From Bilabrum cf. latius (Eukaryota; Bigyra: Bicosoecida; Bigyra; Bicosoecida), in contig OZ237771.1 in the NCBI GenBank assembly GCA_965178125.1, forward strand, positions 310,001 to 374,000: 64,000 nt of DNA, written 5' to 3'. The notes under the pieces were generated by a model. The model searched no databases, was not told the origin of the DNA, and saw only the letters and a list, made by a program, of their open reading frames with translations. Position numbers and translations under genes: made by a program. Of this stretch, positions 37,188-47,975 are shown piece by piece (the stretch's first letter is position 1; the number at the start of each line of letters is the position of its first letter).

Positions 37188-38907
37188 TGCTGTTGCTGCT
37201 GCTGTTGGTGCTACCAACGTCCGTGCTAGTGCTAGCAGTGTCATGTCCTGCTCCTAGTTTCCTCAGCCCTCTGATCCGAACGGCCAGCCCACTGGCGGCG
37301 AATGGCAGCAGGAAAGGAGCCCAAGCACGGCACGCGGTGCCGGCCAGCTCCACGTGCACTGCATTGCCACGCGTTACCCCCCATGTAACCATGCTACCCG
37401 GTGGCATAAACGAGTGTTGGTCTTCGCACGGATCAGCGTGACCCCCATCACGGGGACAATCCCCTTCAGGCGGGCGTCCCCACAGAGGGGTCCGCTAGCC
37501 GCTACCCACACCTATGGTCCTAGAATCGGCACGCATTCCATCGAAATCTGCCAACTATTGCACCGTGATTCGCATGATTGGGATGTCTCGGTGGCGCTGC
37601 TTCCGAAACTGCCTTGCTGATGTACCAGACTTCCGGGCTGCTGCAGATACAGCTCCCGTGACGCGATGCATTCTCACCGGTCCAACTGCCTGGATGATAC
37701 CGAGTATGGATGCATCACCACCCCCACACCCTGCGCTAGTCCCGGGGACCTCATCCTGGTGAGTATCGAGTGGGGCGTGCATGGACCCGGCTGATGGATC
37801 CATCCCAGCCGGCCTCTATGCCAGCTTTGCCCCTGCCACTGCCACTGCCACTGCCTCTGCCCCTGTCCCTGTCCCTGCCCCTGCCACTGCCCCTGTCCCT
37901 GCCCCTGCCCGTACTCTTGATGCCAAAGGCACGGCTGCTGCACGAGGTGGTAACGCATGAAATGTTGGCAGTGACACTGCCACATCACTGATTCTAGCGG
38001 TTGCAACTAGTGCTACCGCGATGCTCTCCGCAGTCCCCGAAGTGCCGCTGCCTGGCCTCGTGGTCTTGCTCGGTCTGGACGATGCACCGGCCCCGGCAGC
38101 TGACATCCGCACCAGTGTGGTTGCAACCAGCTGCATTTTCCGCACGATGATCGAGCAGCCAGCCGCGATTGGTGGCAAGGGGGGCTCCACTCGCAGGAGG
38201 ATTCCAGTCGCTGCCATGCGGGGTATGCTGCGGCTGAGCGTGCGGGTGCGGCTGCTAGTGCGGCTGCTAGTGCGGCTGCTAGTGCGGCTGCTGTCCAAAT
38301 GCGCGGAGTTAGGTGTGCTTTTCATGTCCACTGGTCGCTACTTTGGACGAGCGGCCGTGTGCTGTGCGCCCCGCACTGCCTGCGGATCGCCAATGTGCTC
38401 GCCGGAAGCACCTGCTTGTGTTTGGTGCTCGCTTGCGGTGTCCACGCGCTTCACCACCGGCCAACTCTTTGCTGCTGCTTTGCAAGCTTCAGCGTGCTAA
38501 TTCGGATGCTACTCCGAATCTCCTTTGCTTGATACTTGCCAAGAGCTAATCACTGGTATGACCTTGCCATCTGAGATTGCACGCAGAGCTGTCATTGACA
38601 CGCCGCGTCTCGACGTTATACTGAAACGAGGCGGTAGGTGTCTTGCTGCGGAAAATGGCGTATTTGCCACCCATACAACTCCAGGTTGCAGTGCAGCTGA
38701 TCGCAGCATGGCTCTTGGGAGCGGTTGAACTCGACCGGCCACCCATGCCAACAGCTCTGGAAGTGGCGAGCGAGCACCTCTAGTTGGACCTCGACTCCTT
38801 GGATCAGTCAAATCGATGCACACTTGACTTCGATTCGAGCTTGAATCTACTGACAATAGAACTCTGGTGCATGCTGCCACTGCCACGGCAGGTGAAATTG
38901 ATTGCAT
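31165..38907 (-). CDS. About 2580-residue protein of unknown function
   Basis: The ATG at 38907 reads MQSISPAVAVAACTRVLL. One frame continues for 7.74 kb to TGA 31165-31167, interrupted only by roughly two dozen TAG codons. I checked five of the junctions (38508-38332, 34959-34786, 34482-34288, 33786-33655, 33321-33079) and found no TAA or TGA. Blocks that look folded are beta-rich (GVVWVANTPFSAARHL, ISDGKVIPVISSWQ, RDVSTMQYYADGRIMV) and later helical (RIARSLCKSRADLAHAVDD, MIQLLAFAIMMSRGAVQHA). They are separated by Ser/Ala/Gly-rich linkers, a Ser/Asn run from CTG repeats and an Ala/Gly/Val run. A large membrane-contact or trafficking scaffold is conceivable from the beta-then-helix layout, but I found no diagnostic motif. 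There is no signal peptide. Confidence 0.65.
37151..37210 (-). repeat. CTG/TTG trinucleotide run encoding Ser/Asn
   Basis: Near-pure CTG repeats with TTG interruptions lie in the frame of the 2580-residue gene and encode a Ser-rich tract with Asn at the interruptions. Microsatellite inside coding sequence. Confidence 0.8.
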
Positions 38908-39431
38908 TCAAATCTGTTGGTGCATTTTATCGAGGGCTGACTGGCACCGGTGCTATCATATTTCCAAAAAAAACATGATGGAAACCAATAAGGCTGCACT
39001 GATTGCTGAGCGATCCTAAAGCACTTCTGGCCCTCAGTAATGGCATGCGGGTGACGAGTACAAATTGACGTGTTACAAATTATCGAGCTAAGGAATGGTA
39101 TGATTTTGATAATACTTTCTATTTGAATACAGAATATACCCACGCTGACCACTAATCCTTCCAGATGGAAGCGCTGAGTGGCTGAAAAGCTATCTCCGGC
39201 TGCATCCATCGGTTTTAAACGGGGAGTGAAGAGCGCGAATTGTTGCTACAAACCAATGTGCATAGGCAGCAGGCCCAACTTGTTACGCTATGCTGCCATG
39301 AAAGCCATCTGACCCCATGTTCATGCTTCAAAGCATGCCCGTGGGCTGTCCGGCGAATCATCCGAAGCTGGCCGTGCAGGAGAACACATGGCAAGCACCG
39401 ATATCAAGCGCATGAAGAAGAGGCAGGTAGT
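38908..39431. other. Intergenic region upstream of the 2580-residue gene
   Basis: About 520 AT-richer bases between the start of the minus-strand giant gene and the end of the GH86 gene, also on the minus strand. It should contain the giant gene's promoter and the GH86 3' end. An A-run (CCAAAAAAAACATG) lies near 38966. No gene or repeat is visible. Confidence 0.4.
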
Positions 39432-41678
39432 TCACTTCTAGCTGCCGCACCACGTCCGCACGGACACATACGCCAACGTGAGCCCGCTGCTCCCATACAC
39501 TTGCACAGCAATCCCACCGCTTGCACTGCTCGCCCACCAGCCACTGCTCGCCCACCAGCCACTGCTCCTCCGACCATCCGCCGCTATCTCAAGCGAAGCC
39601 TCGCCAAAGAAAGAACCGTCGTGCTTACCCACGTGTAGCTGGCCCCCCATGTCGATCGCTGGATTCACGGCGAGTTGGATCGGCTGGCCTCCATCCACAG
39701 ACACCTGCGCCCACACCGACAAAGTCCCCAACTCGAATTGCACAGCGTCTGGACCCCCGAGGCCGAGCCTCAGCTCGGCACGGCGCAATACACTGCAGTT
39801 AGTACTAAACACGAACTCAGCGCCGTCGGTGGGATATAGCGGCTGCAGGATCTTGGGCGAGTACGAGTCGCGCACCTGGAGCACCTGCTCCTGTGCGAGC
39901 ACCCCTGCTCCTTTCTTGGTGCGGGTTTGGCCGGTGCAGGCAGGCACGCCATCTGTGCCTTTTGTACCGCTTGACGCCATGGTAACCTTTAGAATGACCG
40001 TCTCGAACGGTTCCAGATGCATAGCTGCTGGGGGAGCCTCGAGCACTTGCTCGGCAAGAACAGGGGCCTGCTCGCTCTTCGAGTAAAATAGCGACTTGAT
40101 CGAAACGTTGGTTTCAGCGCTCAGTCCAGCCCACTGCATTTCCACATTTGTTGCATTGGGGAGGAGGTTGTGCACAGCCACGAATAACACAGGACCTGTC
40201 GTTAAGCCATGCCCCTCAGGGTCCCTATCGCTACCAGGAGGCAATGCATCCGAGTCGCGAGTGACGAAGGCATGCACCTGCACGTTGGCGTCGCTCGAGG
40301 AGGCGAAAACCGGAACTCCATCCACCTCGTTCCACAGCTCGTAGTGAAGATGAAGATAGGTCGGCACCCAGTACCCGTCCACCGGGGACTCGGATTCGGC
40401 ATCGGACTCGGAGCCGCTAGTAGTTGCTACCTTGCGCCAGTGCCACAGGACCCAAGGGTACGAATGCAACGGGTCCTGTTTCTCTTTCGGGTCCCAGCTA
40501 GCCCTCGCTACAATGAATGGCACGGATTTCGCGACCAGTGCCGGCCTGTCGAGGAACGTCATGAGCATCCCGTTCACCTCCCGCATGATGACCCAGTCGT
40601 TCTCCGGCTTGTACACCTGCATGCCAGAGCTGCCCGAATAGAAGCCCGCCCCGTACTCAGAGACTACGATGGGCAGAGGGTCCTGTCGCCCCGGCACAGC
40701 TGCGATGGAGGCAGCTGCCATAAGGCCCAGAACAGCAGCCGCGTTTGATCCTGTCCGGTGGCTGGTCTGGTTGGATCCGAGCGCCGTCGCGTTGAATGTG
40801 CTGTAGAGGTGAACCGACAAGCAGTCCATTGTGGAGCCCGCTTCAGCGATGAACACGCCCATACTGCTGTTCCAAATCGAGAAGTTGTTACCCTGAAACT
40901 CCGGGTAGGCAGCTGTGGGCCCGCACACCATTGGGGTCGGCAGGCTGCCGGTTGTTGATAGGTCCGATTTGGCCCCCTGCAAGGAATACGAAGCAGCACC
41001 GCGCATGATAGGGTCCTGCTTAGCTGCAGCTCTAGTGCGCTAAGTACCGTGCAAAGCCATTGCCACCGCGGTGTGTACATCAATCATCTGCTGCCATGTT
41101 GTATTGCATCGAGAGACCTTCACGTTGCACTCGTTCGCAACCTCTATGAAGTACCTCGATCGAGCACTTGGCATCATACAGTGCTAGTAAAATAGCGAGA
41201 AGAAATCTGCAGCAGCTTCGATCGATCCTGGTACAAAGCCGTTCGGCGTATTGGGAGGCTGCGCACACCCGTTCGAGTACAGTTGCGCCGTCTTGGACGA
41301 ATGGATCAGATCCACAGAGTCGAGCGGCCAATTGCCAAGATTAAGTGGGTTCTGTTGACACGAATTGATAAGAGATTGCTTGTCAACGAAGCCAGGGTGC
41401 GATGGGTCCTCCTTACAGGCAGACATCCGACCACTAAATACAAACGATCGGCCCAGACTGGCCCTCAATCTCCCCGAAAAGTCAGCAGCCGTAGAAACAT
41501 TCCAATTTGCAGATCCAGGGGAGGAATGCACATTGAAAAACTGCTACCTGTCAATCGGACTTGGTGCAGTTGCACCAGCCACGAAGGAGAGCTATATTGA
41601 CGCGTCGACCTCCACATTTGCAGCGCCCACTACACTTGCCGAGGCGCATGCAATATATAAAATTCCTTTTTGGAACAT
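39432..41678 (-). CDS. Secreted GH86-type beta-agarase/beta-porphyranase, 748 residues
   Basis: The start ATG at 41678 gives MFQKGILYIACASASVVGA, a plausible signal peptide. Five TAG codons are read through (41592, 41544, 41184, 41040, 39438); the stop is TGA at 39432-39434. The family order of motifs is present: DR-UAG-QFFNVHSS near the mature N-terminus; RYFIEVANECNVK with the predicted acid/base Glu183; VCGPTAAYPEFQGNNF; MDCLSVHLYSTFN; and PIVVSEYGAGF with the predicted nucleophile Glu341. This fits glycoside hydrolase family 86, which cleaves beta-1,4 bonds in agarose or porphyran. The C-terminal part is beta-sandwich-like. Family 86 is best known from marine and gut bacteria, so transfer from a bacterium is likely. 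The UAG codons show the gene is adapted to this host. Divergent neighbour: an ankyrin gene 136 bp away. Confidence 0.85.
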
Positions 41679-41814
41679 ACTATATCTCGATACAAGCATA
41701 ATGTTTGGTAGACGGTCTCGGCAAGCGGTGATGTGTGCACGCTACAAACTGAAAGACAGATTTCTCGATAATTCGCGACAAGAACCAAGCGAACCGCCAA
41801 TAAGAACGCAGGAA
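41679..41814. promoter_or_regulatory. Divergent promoter region between GH86 and ankyrin gene A
   Basis: The 136 bases lie between two start codons on opposite strands, so both promoters must overlap here. AT-rich; contains GATAATTCGCGAC near 41768. No firm element assigned. Confidence 0.35.
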
Positions 41815-43281
41815 ATGTCTAGCCTATTGATTCTGAATAATTATAACTTTCGTCAAGCTGCTGCAGAAGGAAACGAAAGCAAATTGTTGAAGACTATTCA
41901 CGGTGGGGCCTTCATAGACCAATTGGATGATGTGAGTTGCATTGCAAGGGGGTAATAGTCAATTTAAGTGCACGCATAGCTACTCTATCATGTAATTCAG
42001 CAAACAAGAAGCAGTTTGTCTGTTGAGACCGTATCACCAGTATAGATACTATGACTTTCTCAACAGAGTGGTGAAAGGCACAGGTTGGCAAGGCCTTGTT
42101 TTCGTGGCACAGATAACTCCACCAGGGTATTCTAGGAGTAAATTAGTGTATCTAATTTTATTATCGTGCTGGTAGAATTTACTTAAATTCATTGTGCGCC
42201 GCAGGACAGACAAACAGCTGCTTGGAGTGTCGCGCACAGGGGGGACTACAAGTCCTTGGCTGTTCTGCTCGAGCGGGGTGCCGACGTGGGCGCGACGGAC
42301 ACTGTGAGCTCTTAGCATGGCTTACGCAGGGAAAGTGTGCGTATAATTAATATTCTGCGCGGTTTGATAAGGTCTGATTGTTCCTTTGCCACCTGGTATC
42401 ATCACTAGGGTTACGGGTAAAGGGGTAACCAAATAGGCCCTCGTTCACTGATACTATTAAAAATATTGGGATTGCACTTTTTAACCTTACACTTCGAGCA
42501 GGCTGCATGGACTCCCTTGCATATTGCTGCTGGGCAAGGGCATTTGCGTTGTCTTCATCTTTTGTTGAAGATGGGGGCCGATCCGGACCTGCAGACAGGC
42601 GTAAGGAGTCCCTTACTAATAACATGGTCCTAAAAATGTCGTTGATTCGGGTGCCGTACCATTAAACTATACATGTGTATTGCTTGCTTTTACCTTCCGC
42701 AGCAAATAGGCACACCGCTTCACATTGCAGCGCTTAATGGCCACCGCCAATGCGCCACAGCACTGATGGACGCAGGTGCTTCTCGGTATATATTAGCTGA
42801 ACGGAGCAACGGGGCAGTGAGGAATTGTCCGAACAAGCTTGCCTATGCGCTAACGCAGTGGCTGCTGGCGAGAGTCTCTGCCAATTGTTTCTACTCTCTC
42901 CATTCATCGTTCGCATTGCAGGCAAGGAAGCGCCCAGATGAAGCTGCAGAATACGAGGGACACTTGCGGACTGCATAGGCCATCAGGGCCTTTGTACCCG
43001 GTAGAAGTCGCATGCTACGGCAGTTGACGCACTGGAGGAGGGCAGTAGAGGCCAAGAGGGACGCATCGATGGTATTTCGGGCAGCCAGCGAGGGTAGGCC
43101 AATGGAGCTGGCAAAGAGGCTTAAACTGGGCAAGCTGGCAGGTGGCTTGAGAATACACGGCCCCGTAAAAACAGACAATGCAGGAAACTATCGCATGGTG
43201 TTGCCACTCGAGGCTGCCCGGATGCATGGACACGGTGATTGCGTGAGGTTGCTGAGGAGAGCGAGAGCGCTTGGCTTCTGA
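41815..43281 (+). CDS. Ankyrin-repeat protein A, five exons, 262 residues
   Basis: Exons are 41815-41931, 42205-42303, 42502-42600, 42703-42816 and 42922-43281, all joined in phase 0. Donors are GTGAGT, GTGAGC, GTAAGG and GTGAGG; acceptors all end in CAG. Exons 2 and 3 each encode exactly one 33-residue ankyrin repeat, such as TPLHIAAGQGHLRCLHLLL...GAD. Exon 4 is a repeat with a longer end, and exon 1 is a capping repeat beginning MSSLLILNNYNFRQAA. Exon 5 carries one TAG (42976-42978), read as sense, a conserved block HWRRAVEAKRDASMVF and a C-terminal half-repeat before TGA. Small soluble protein-binding protein; partner unknown. Paralogue of the gene at 45814, with the same exon plan. Confidence 0.85.
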
Positions 43282-43420
43282 CAGATGCCTTTCAGCGGCG
43301 AGGCATGAGCCAGATTGTCAAGCAAGCGGCAAAGTACATAATCTACGTCCGTGGTTATGCTCTGAAACGTCACGCGGTCCAATCTATCCGGCTAGATCAA
43401 GCAGGAAAAATATGGCAGAT

Positions 43421-44285
43421 TCATGTGCCGCCATCACTCCCCGACGAAGGCACGCTCGGCATTCCCAGCTGGGCCATCATGGAAGCAAGGTCCGCTTCTG
43501 ATGACGATGAGGCTGCGTTTCCAGCGCCACTGCCCCCGTTGGCACCAGCTGCAACGGCCCCGCCACCCGCACCGACCGCTGCAGCAGCTCGCCCAGCCGC
43601 CGTCCTGGTAGGCGCAGCGGCCGCTGGTGCCGCTACACCCGTGCCCAGGGGAACCGATCCAGCGCTATCCATCGCAGCAGACGCCTCAAGTCCCAGTTCA
43701 CCCATGACTTCGCCCAGCACGTCCTCTTCTTCCTCGGAATCGTCGTCAAAGGCCGAAGCGAGCGCGTCATTCATCATCTCCTCCGTCATCCCCATCTGCT
43801 CGCTCACTCGCGCATACTCTCTGGCCATGCCCGGTATGTTTGCTTTCCCTACGGCATCGGAACTTCGTTTCATGGCCGAGGCGGCGGAGCCCAGAGCGAT
43901 ACCCGTAGTTGCTTGCGCTGCCATCGCGGTTACTTGAGTGGAGATCGCACCAACGTGGGACTTGTTCACTTGTATTGTTTCCTTTTGTTTTCGTATCTAC
44001 ACCAATTGCTTTGCAAGCTGCCGCGCAATCTTCCTGTTACCTCCAACGCCAGCTTCCTTCCTGACCTAGGAAACAAGTTTGGCCTCCTCTCGCTCTAGTT
44101 CCCGGTACTGCCGGTCAAGATCACGAGTTGAGCCTCGTATTTCCCGTTTACTTCGTTTGCTTTCGGCTGGAGTACATGAAAAGGAGAGAAGCAGTAGATG
44201 CCCACGTGTGAATGCAATCGTGCTGCGTTTCCGTCGTGTGCATACCTAGTATTGTCTCACCCTTGATCTAGTCTCTAGCAGACAT
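43421..44285 (-). CDS. CHMP2B-like: ESCRT-III subunit of the CHMP2B/Vps2 type, two exons, 256 residues
   Basis: Exon 1 (44285-44261) encodes only MSARD-UAG-IK plus one base; exon 2 (44166-43421) follows after a 94-nt intron with donor GTGAGA and acceptor CTCCAG. The stop is TGA. Family features: KREIRGSTRDLDRQ helix 1, ARQLAKQLV-UAG-IRKQK, and QMGMTEEMMNDAL followed by an acidic run and LGEVMGELGLE. These match the CHMP2/Vps2 core. An Ala/Gly-rich insert precedes a C-terminal ADLASMMAQLGM, a possible MIM-like helix for Vps4 binding. The protein would polymerise on membranes in endosomal sorting, abscission and repair. Three UAG codons lie at codons 6, 42 and 65. In animal and plant relatives (from memory) the position of residue 42 is acidic and that of residue 65 is polar or charged. 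This is the best internal evidence for the meaning of UAG. Confidence 0.88.
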
Positions 44286-45063
44286 TTTAGGTTCACTAGA
44301 CCCAAATGAAAACATTATCGTGGTATAGTACCAGTTTTTTTGGGCAATTCTCGACAACCCTTGCTTAATTCCGGTTATATGATTCTGCGAAATTGCGAAG
44401 AAATGTCCCAAGTATATAGTCCAGCCTATCGCAACATGGTGAATCTGCGTATCCTCGACCTTATTTCATAGCCACATTACAGTTAAAAGCTCGTTGCTGT
44501 ATCTGATACCCGCGCATGACTATTTGTCAATGACGGCATACTTGCTTTTGTGTTACGCAGACAAGGCGTGCGCTTCGGCTTAGCAAAAGCTCGCGGCTCA
44601 TTACCGCTCGATTTGAACCACAAACTCACATGTTCCTCATCCGCATGTGGTCGGATGATCCAATCCCATCCGGAGCCACCCCAATCAGCCATTGCCATGC
44701 CCAATCCGGGCCACTCGTCCGTGCACCACCACCTGCCCAGCCTGTGTCTCCCCCTTTCTATCCACCGTATCAACCATATGACCCCAACAATCTTCTCCTC
44801 TTTTATTACGCCCCCGTCCGCTTGGTGAACCGTCACCCCTCCCTACTCCGCCCTCACCCCACCCTTCGCCCCCCCTAGCCGCCGCCGCTCCTGCTACCAC
44901 CTCACCAAACCGGCCTCCTGCTCGTACCTCACCAAACCGGCCTCCTGCTCGTACCTCACCAAACCGGCCTCCTGCTCGTACCTCACCAAACCGGCCTCCT
45001 GCTCGTACCTCACCAAACCGGCCTCCTGCTCGTACCTCACCAAACCGGCCTCCTGCTCGTACC
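44286..45063. other. Intergenic region upstream of the CHMP2B-like gene
   Basis: About 780 bases, AT-rich near the CHMP2B-like start and C-rich toward the 27-bp repeat array. A weak minus-strand frame (44836-44483) has no supporting features. No other gene seen. Confidence 0.35.
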
Positions 45064-45079
45064 TCACCAAACCGGCCTC
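44901..45079. repeat. 27-bp tandem array, seven units
   Basis: CTCACCAAACCGGCCTCCTG begins each unit at 44901, 44928, 44955, 44982, 45009, 45036 and 45063, followed by CTCGTAC. The units are practically identical, so the array is young. It has no spacer structure and is not a CRISPR. The 3' end of the small gene at 45064 enters the last unit. Confidence 0.9.
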
Positions 45080-45780
45080 ATCAACCGCACTCTCTCCTCT
45101 GCGTTGCTACATCGCATCTGAGTCTGCACCTCGAGCGGGCCCTGCGCCCACCGCGCAACCTTAACCCCAGAGACCTGTCTGGGCAGAGACACTCTTGGCC
45201 AGAGACCTGCCTGGGCAGAATCGGCACAGGGGCTATGGCAACCACTGGCAATTCCTAGGGTGATGTTGGGCTATTTGTCAACGATATTACTCAATATCAG
45301 CGCCTCTACTGAACTCATAGAGGGTGCTCTTGGTATCGCAAGTAGGCCGTTATAACTGGTCGCGTTACCTGTTCCCGGGGTTGCGACCACCGGTGCCCTT
45401 TCATTCCGAGTTTCACTTAGTCCCGCGACCTTAGCGAATATGGCGAACGTGGGGCATGCAATAGTTAAGGTTTCCCAGTAGAGTGCTGACACCAGGCCTG
45501 CGAAACGTGCGCGAGGTTTCTGCAGAGGACGGGGGGTTTGCAAGAACGCCCGTGTTGATCCTTCAAGCAGAAGATTAAAACCACTAGTGCAACCTTGTTC
45601 CACTTTGATATACACAACGTATCTCCGGATTATCGTGATAATGTGAGCTCTTGTGATACATTCTCTATTCTGGCAATCAATGCCAGTTTTAATTGAATCT
45701 GATACCTGTGCATGGTAGATTGCGGCTGCATTCTGACAGACACTTCTTCTGCTAGATCCCGCCGAAGATTCAATCAGCAT
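45064..45780 (-). CDS. Small gene of unknown function, two exons, about 176 residues
   Basis: Proposed exons are 45780-45706 and 45519-45064, around a 186-nt AT-rich intron with donor GTATCA and acceptor CTCTGCAG, in phase 0. The frame passes one TAG (45271-45273) and stops at TGA 45064-45066 inside the tandem array. The protein has a hydrophobic stretch around LTIACPTFAIFAKVAG and an N-glycosylation-like NAT; otherwise it is unrecognised. Its start lies only 33 bp from the divergent ankyrin gene B. Support is moderate: open frame, intron-like base composition and consensus ends, but no homology. Confidence 0.4.
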
Positions 45781-45813
45781 GAGCTTGTGTCGCCCAATAA
45801 ATCATGCAATTAC

Positions 45814-47672
45814 ATGTAGTATCTACTTCGCAGGGGAGACGTACTGCGCCAGGCTGTCATTAATGGCAGAATGGACGATATGATCGCAAGCCTTGACGCT
45901 GGAACGGACATTGATTCTAAAGATGAGGTTAGATCTAGTGATATTGTGCTGCATGATGGTCAGTAGGGCCACATATAAGTTTAAGTGGTGTCTTGTCATG
46001 TACCACATCATCCTCCCGCCGTACAACAAGGCCCCCATCGGAGGCACTGGCGGGGAATGGCTGATCGATCATCAAGGAGGACGGTAGGGGAGCCCGGGCC
46101 ACCCACCATAGGATGGCAGGGTATTGTATACCCGTTTATTGAATTGGTTGTACCTTGCTTTCAGCCTGATGGGCATGGCCAGTGACCACTCAGTCTCCCC
46201 CGGTAGCTGTGGGCCGCACATCATCGGCTGTCTGCATATGCTCTCACAGCCATTGGTACACCGCAGGATGGTTGGTCAGCTACGTACTATGCTGCGCAAC
46301 AATGCAGGACCCGGTGTCTGAAGCTACTCATTGAGAGGGGCGCTGACGTGAATGCCGCAAGTAACGTGAGATACATAGGCTTCCTGGCCATTCGAATTCA
46401 CGCGGGCATATAAAATAGATATGATCTTGGCCCATTCTGGCCAGCTTGCGCTATTCACCCATCGTTTTGCGCAACCTGCTTCCGGTGCAGCTGCCACTTC
46501 AACATGCGGGCCACTTTTCCATTCCTTACCGCAGAGTGGCTAGTCCCCAGCGCATTAGTCCAGTCAACAAGGCGAGACGGAGGCGCTGCAGGCTCTCTTG
46601 AATGCCGGGGCTAACCCGAATGCAGTAGATGGGGTAAGATAGATAACATTCGTAAATGTCCGATTCGTGGGACACTGCAGCGCGATAGCTGACATGGCGG
46701 TAGGCACTACCCATGTGAGCGCTCAACCGGGCGTTAATAAGAGACAAAACAACGGCATGAGCCGGAACGGCCACTGCCGCGCTGCCCCGCCTCCTTCCCT
46801 AAGGAAGAAGACTAGGGAATGCCTCGCAAGCTGCTGGTCGCACTGGCGGTTTTAATCTTCTTCTTGAAAGTCGCACTGGCGGTTGCAACTTCGCGTTGGT
46901 AGAGTATGTGTAGGTTCGCTTGCGGGCGGTGCAAATGCTCGTCCGTGGTTCGCCCTTTTCTAGGTCGAGTCCGCACGGGTGTGTGTGTCCTCCTGGTGTC
47001 CTCTGCGCTACTTGGCACGCTGCTGCCGCGACGGATCGCCTGGGAACCCTCCTGTCTACATTAAATCACGGCATCAATTGCGTAACGTGCGATTCCCCCG
47101 TATCCTCCGCAGAGTGGAAATACTCCTCTCCACAATGCAGCGAAGCGTGGCAGCATCGCGTGCGCCACCATGCTCATGGAAGCAGGGGCCCGCAGGGACA
47201 TCAAGAACAATGTGAGGATTCGAGGTGATTGGTTGGTACCAGTCTCGGCTCGGCCCATTCCGACTTGAATCGTAACCATATTGCTTGCCCCAAGCGCCTT
47301 TCCCCGCCGCTTTCTTCCAAATTGGCCCAACAGGACGGAAAGACTCCAGCAGATATGGCAGCGGCGTGGGCAATGGCCGAAATGACCGCCACCATCCAGT
47401 CTTTCATCCAACCGCGAGCCCGGGACCTTATTTACCATAGGAGGGCAGTGGAGGCCAAGAGGGACGCAGGCATGGTGTTCATGGCAGCTTCAGAAGGCAG
47501 GCCCATGGAGCTGGCCAGGAGGCTGAGGCTGGGCAAGTTGGCGGGGGGGCTGGAGATCAAGGGCTCTGTCACACTTGACGATGGGAGCTCTAGCCATGTG
47601 CTTCCAGTAGAGGCAGCCAGGATGGGAGGGCATGACGACTGTGTGAAGCTATTGGAAGACGCGACGGGGTGA
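45814..47672 (+). CDS. Ankyrin-repeat protein B, five exons, 249 residues
   Basis: Exons are 45814-45927, 46267-46365, 46535-46633, 47113-47211 and 47334-47672, all phase 0. Donors are GTTAGA, GTGAGA, GTAAGA and GTGAGG. Exons 2, 3 and 4 each encode one 33-residue ankyrin repeat. The second codon is UAG (45817-45819): M-UAG-YLLRRGDVLRQAV. Exon 3 carries two more: SG-UAG-SPAH-UAG-SSQQG. In the sister exon 4 the same two positions are Asn (SGNTPLHNAA), so UAG behaves like a polar residue. Exon 5 repeats the HRRAVEAKRDAGMVFMAASEG block of gene A and ends at TGA 47670-47672. Tandem paralogue of gene A, flanking the CHMP2B-like gene. Confidence 0.85.
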
Positions 47673-47975
47673 TTTTGTGTGCCAATTGCCCGCAGCGGCC
47701 CTCCATGCGTACATGCGTGTTGTGCCGATGAGACCCTGGCGCTCTGCGCCCACCGTGCGTTATACATCTTCGAGATAATATTTGTCGCACTAGAGAGTAT
47801 ACATTTGTATCAGACCTGGCAAACCGCTGCATTTTGTACCACCGAAATGTGAATGGTGAAGATAATTAGTCGCAGAGTCGTTGCATGAGAACGTACTGCC
47901 CACCTGTACTGCGAGGAACACCGATTTTCCCCTGTATACACAACTGTATATTCCTAACAGGTAACAAAATCACCG
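47673..47975. other. Intergenic, upstream of the 2892-residue gene
   Basis: About 300 AT-richer bases between ankyrin gene B and the next start on the same strand. TTCCTAACAG at about 47951-47960 looks like a branch point plus acceptor, so an intron in the 5' leader is possible. CTGTATACACAAC and CTGTATATTCC lie just before it. Confidence 0.35.

Noticed and set aside
44483-44836. Minus-strand Trp-rich frame
   Set aside because: No start context, splice sites or family features; composition looks like translated non-coding C-rich DNA.
44901-45079. CRISPR-like array of 27-bp units
   Set aside because: No spacers between units; ordinary tandem repeat.
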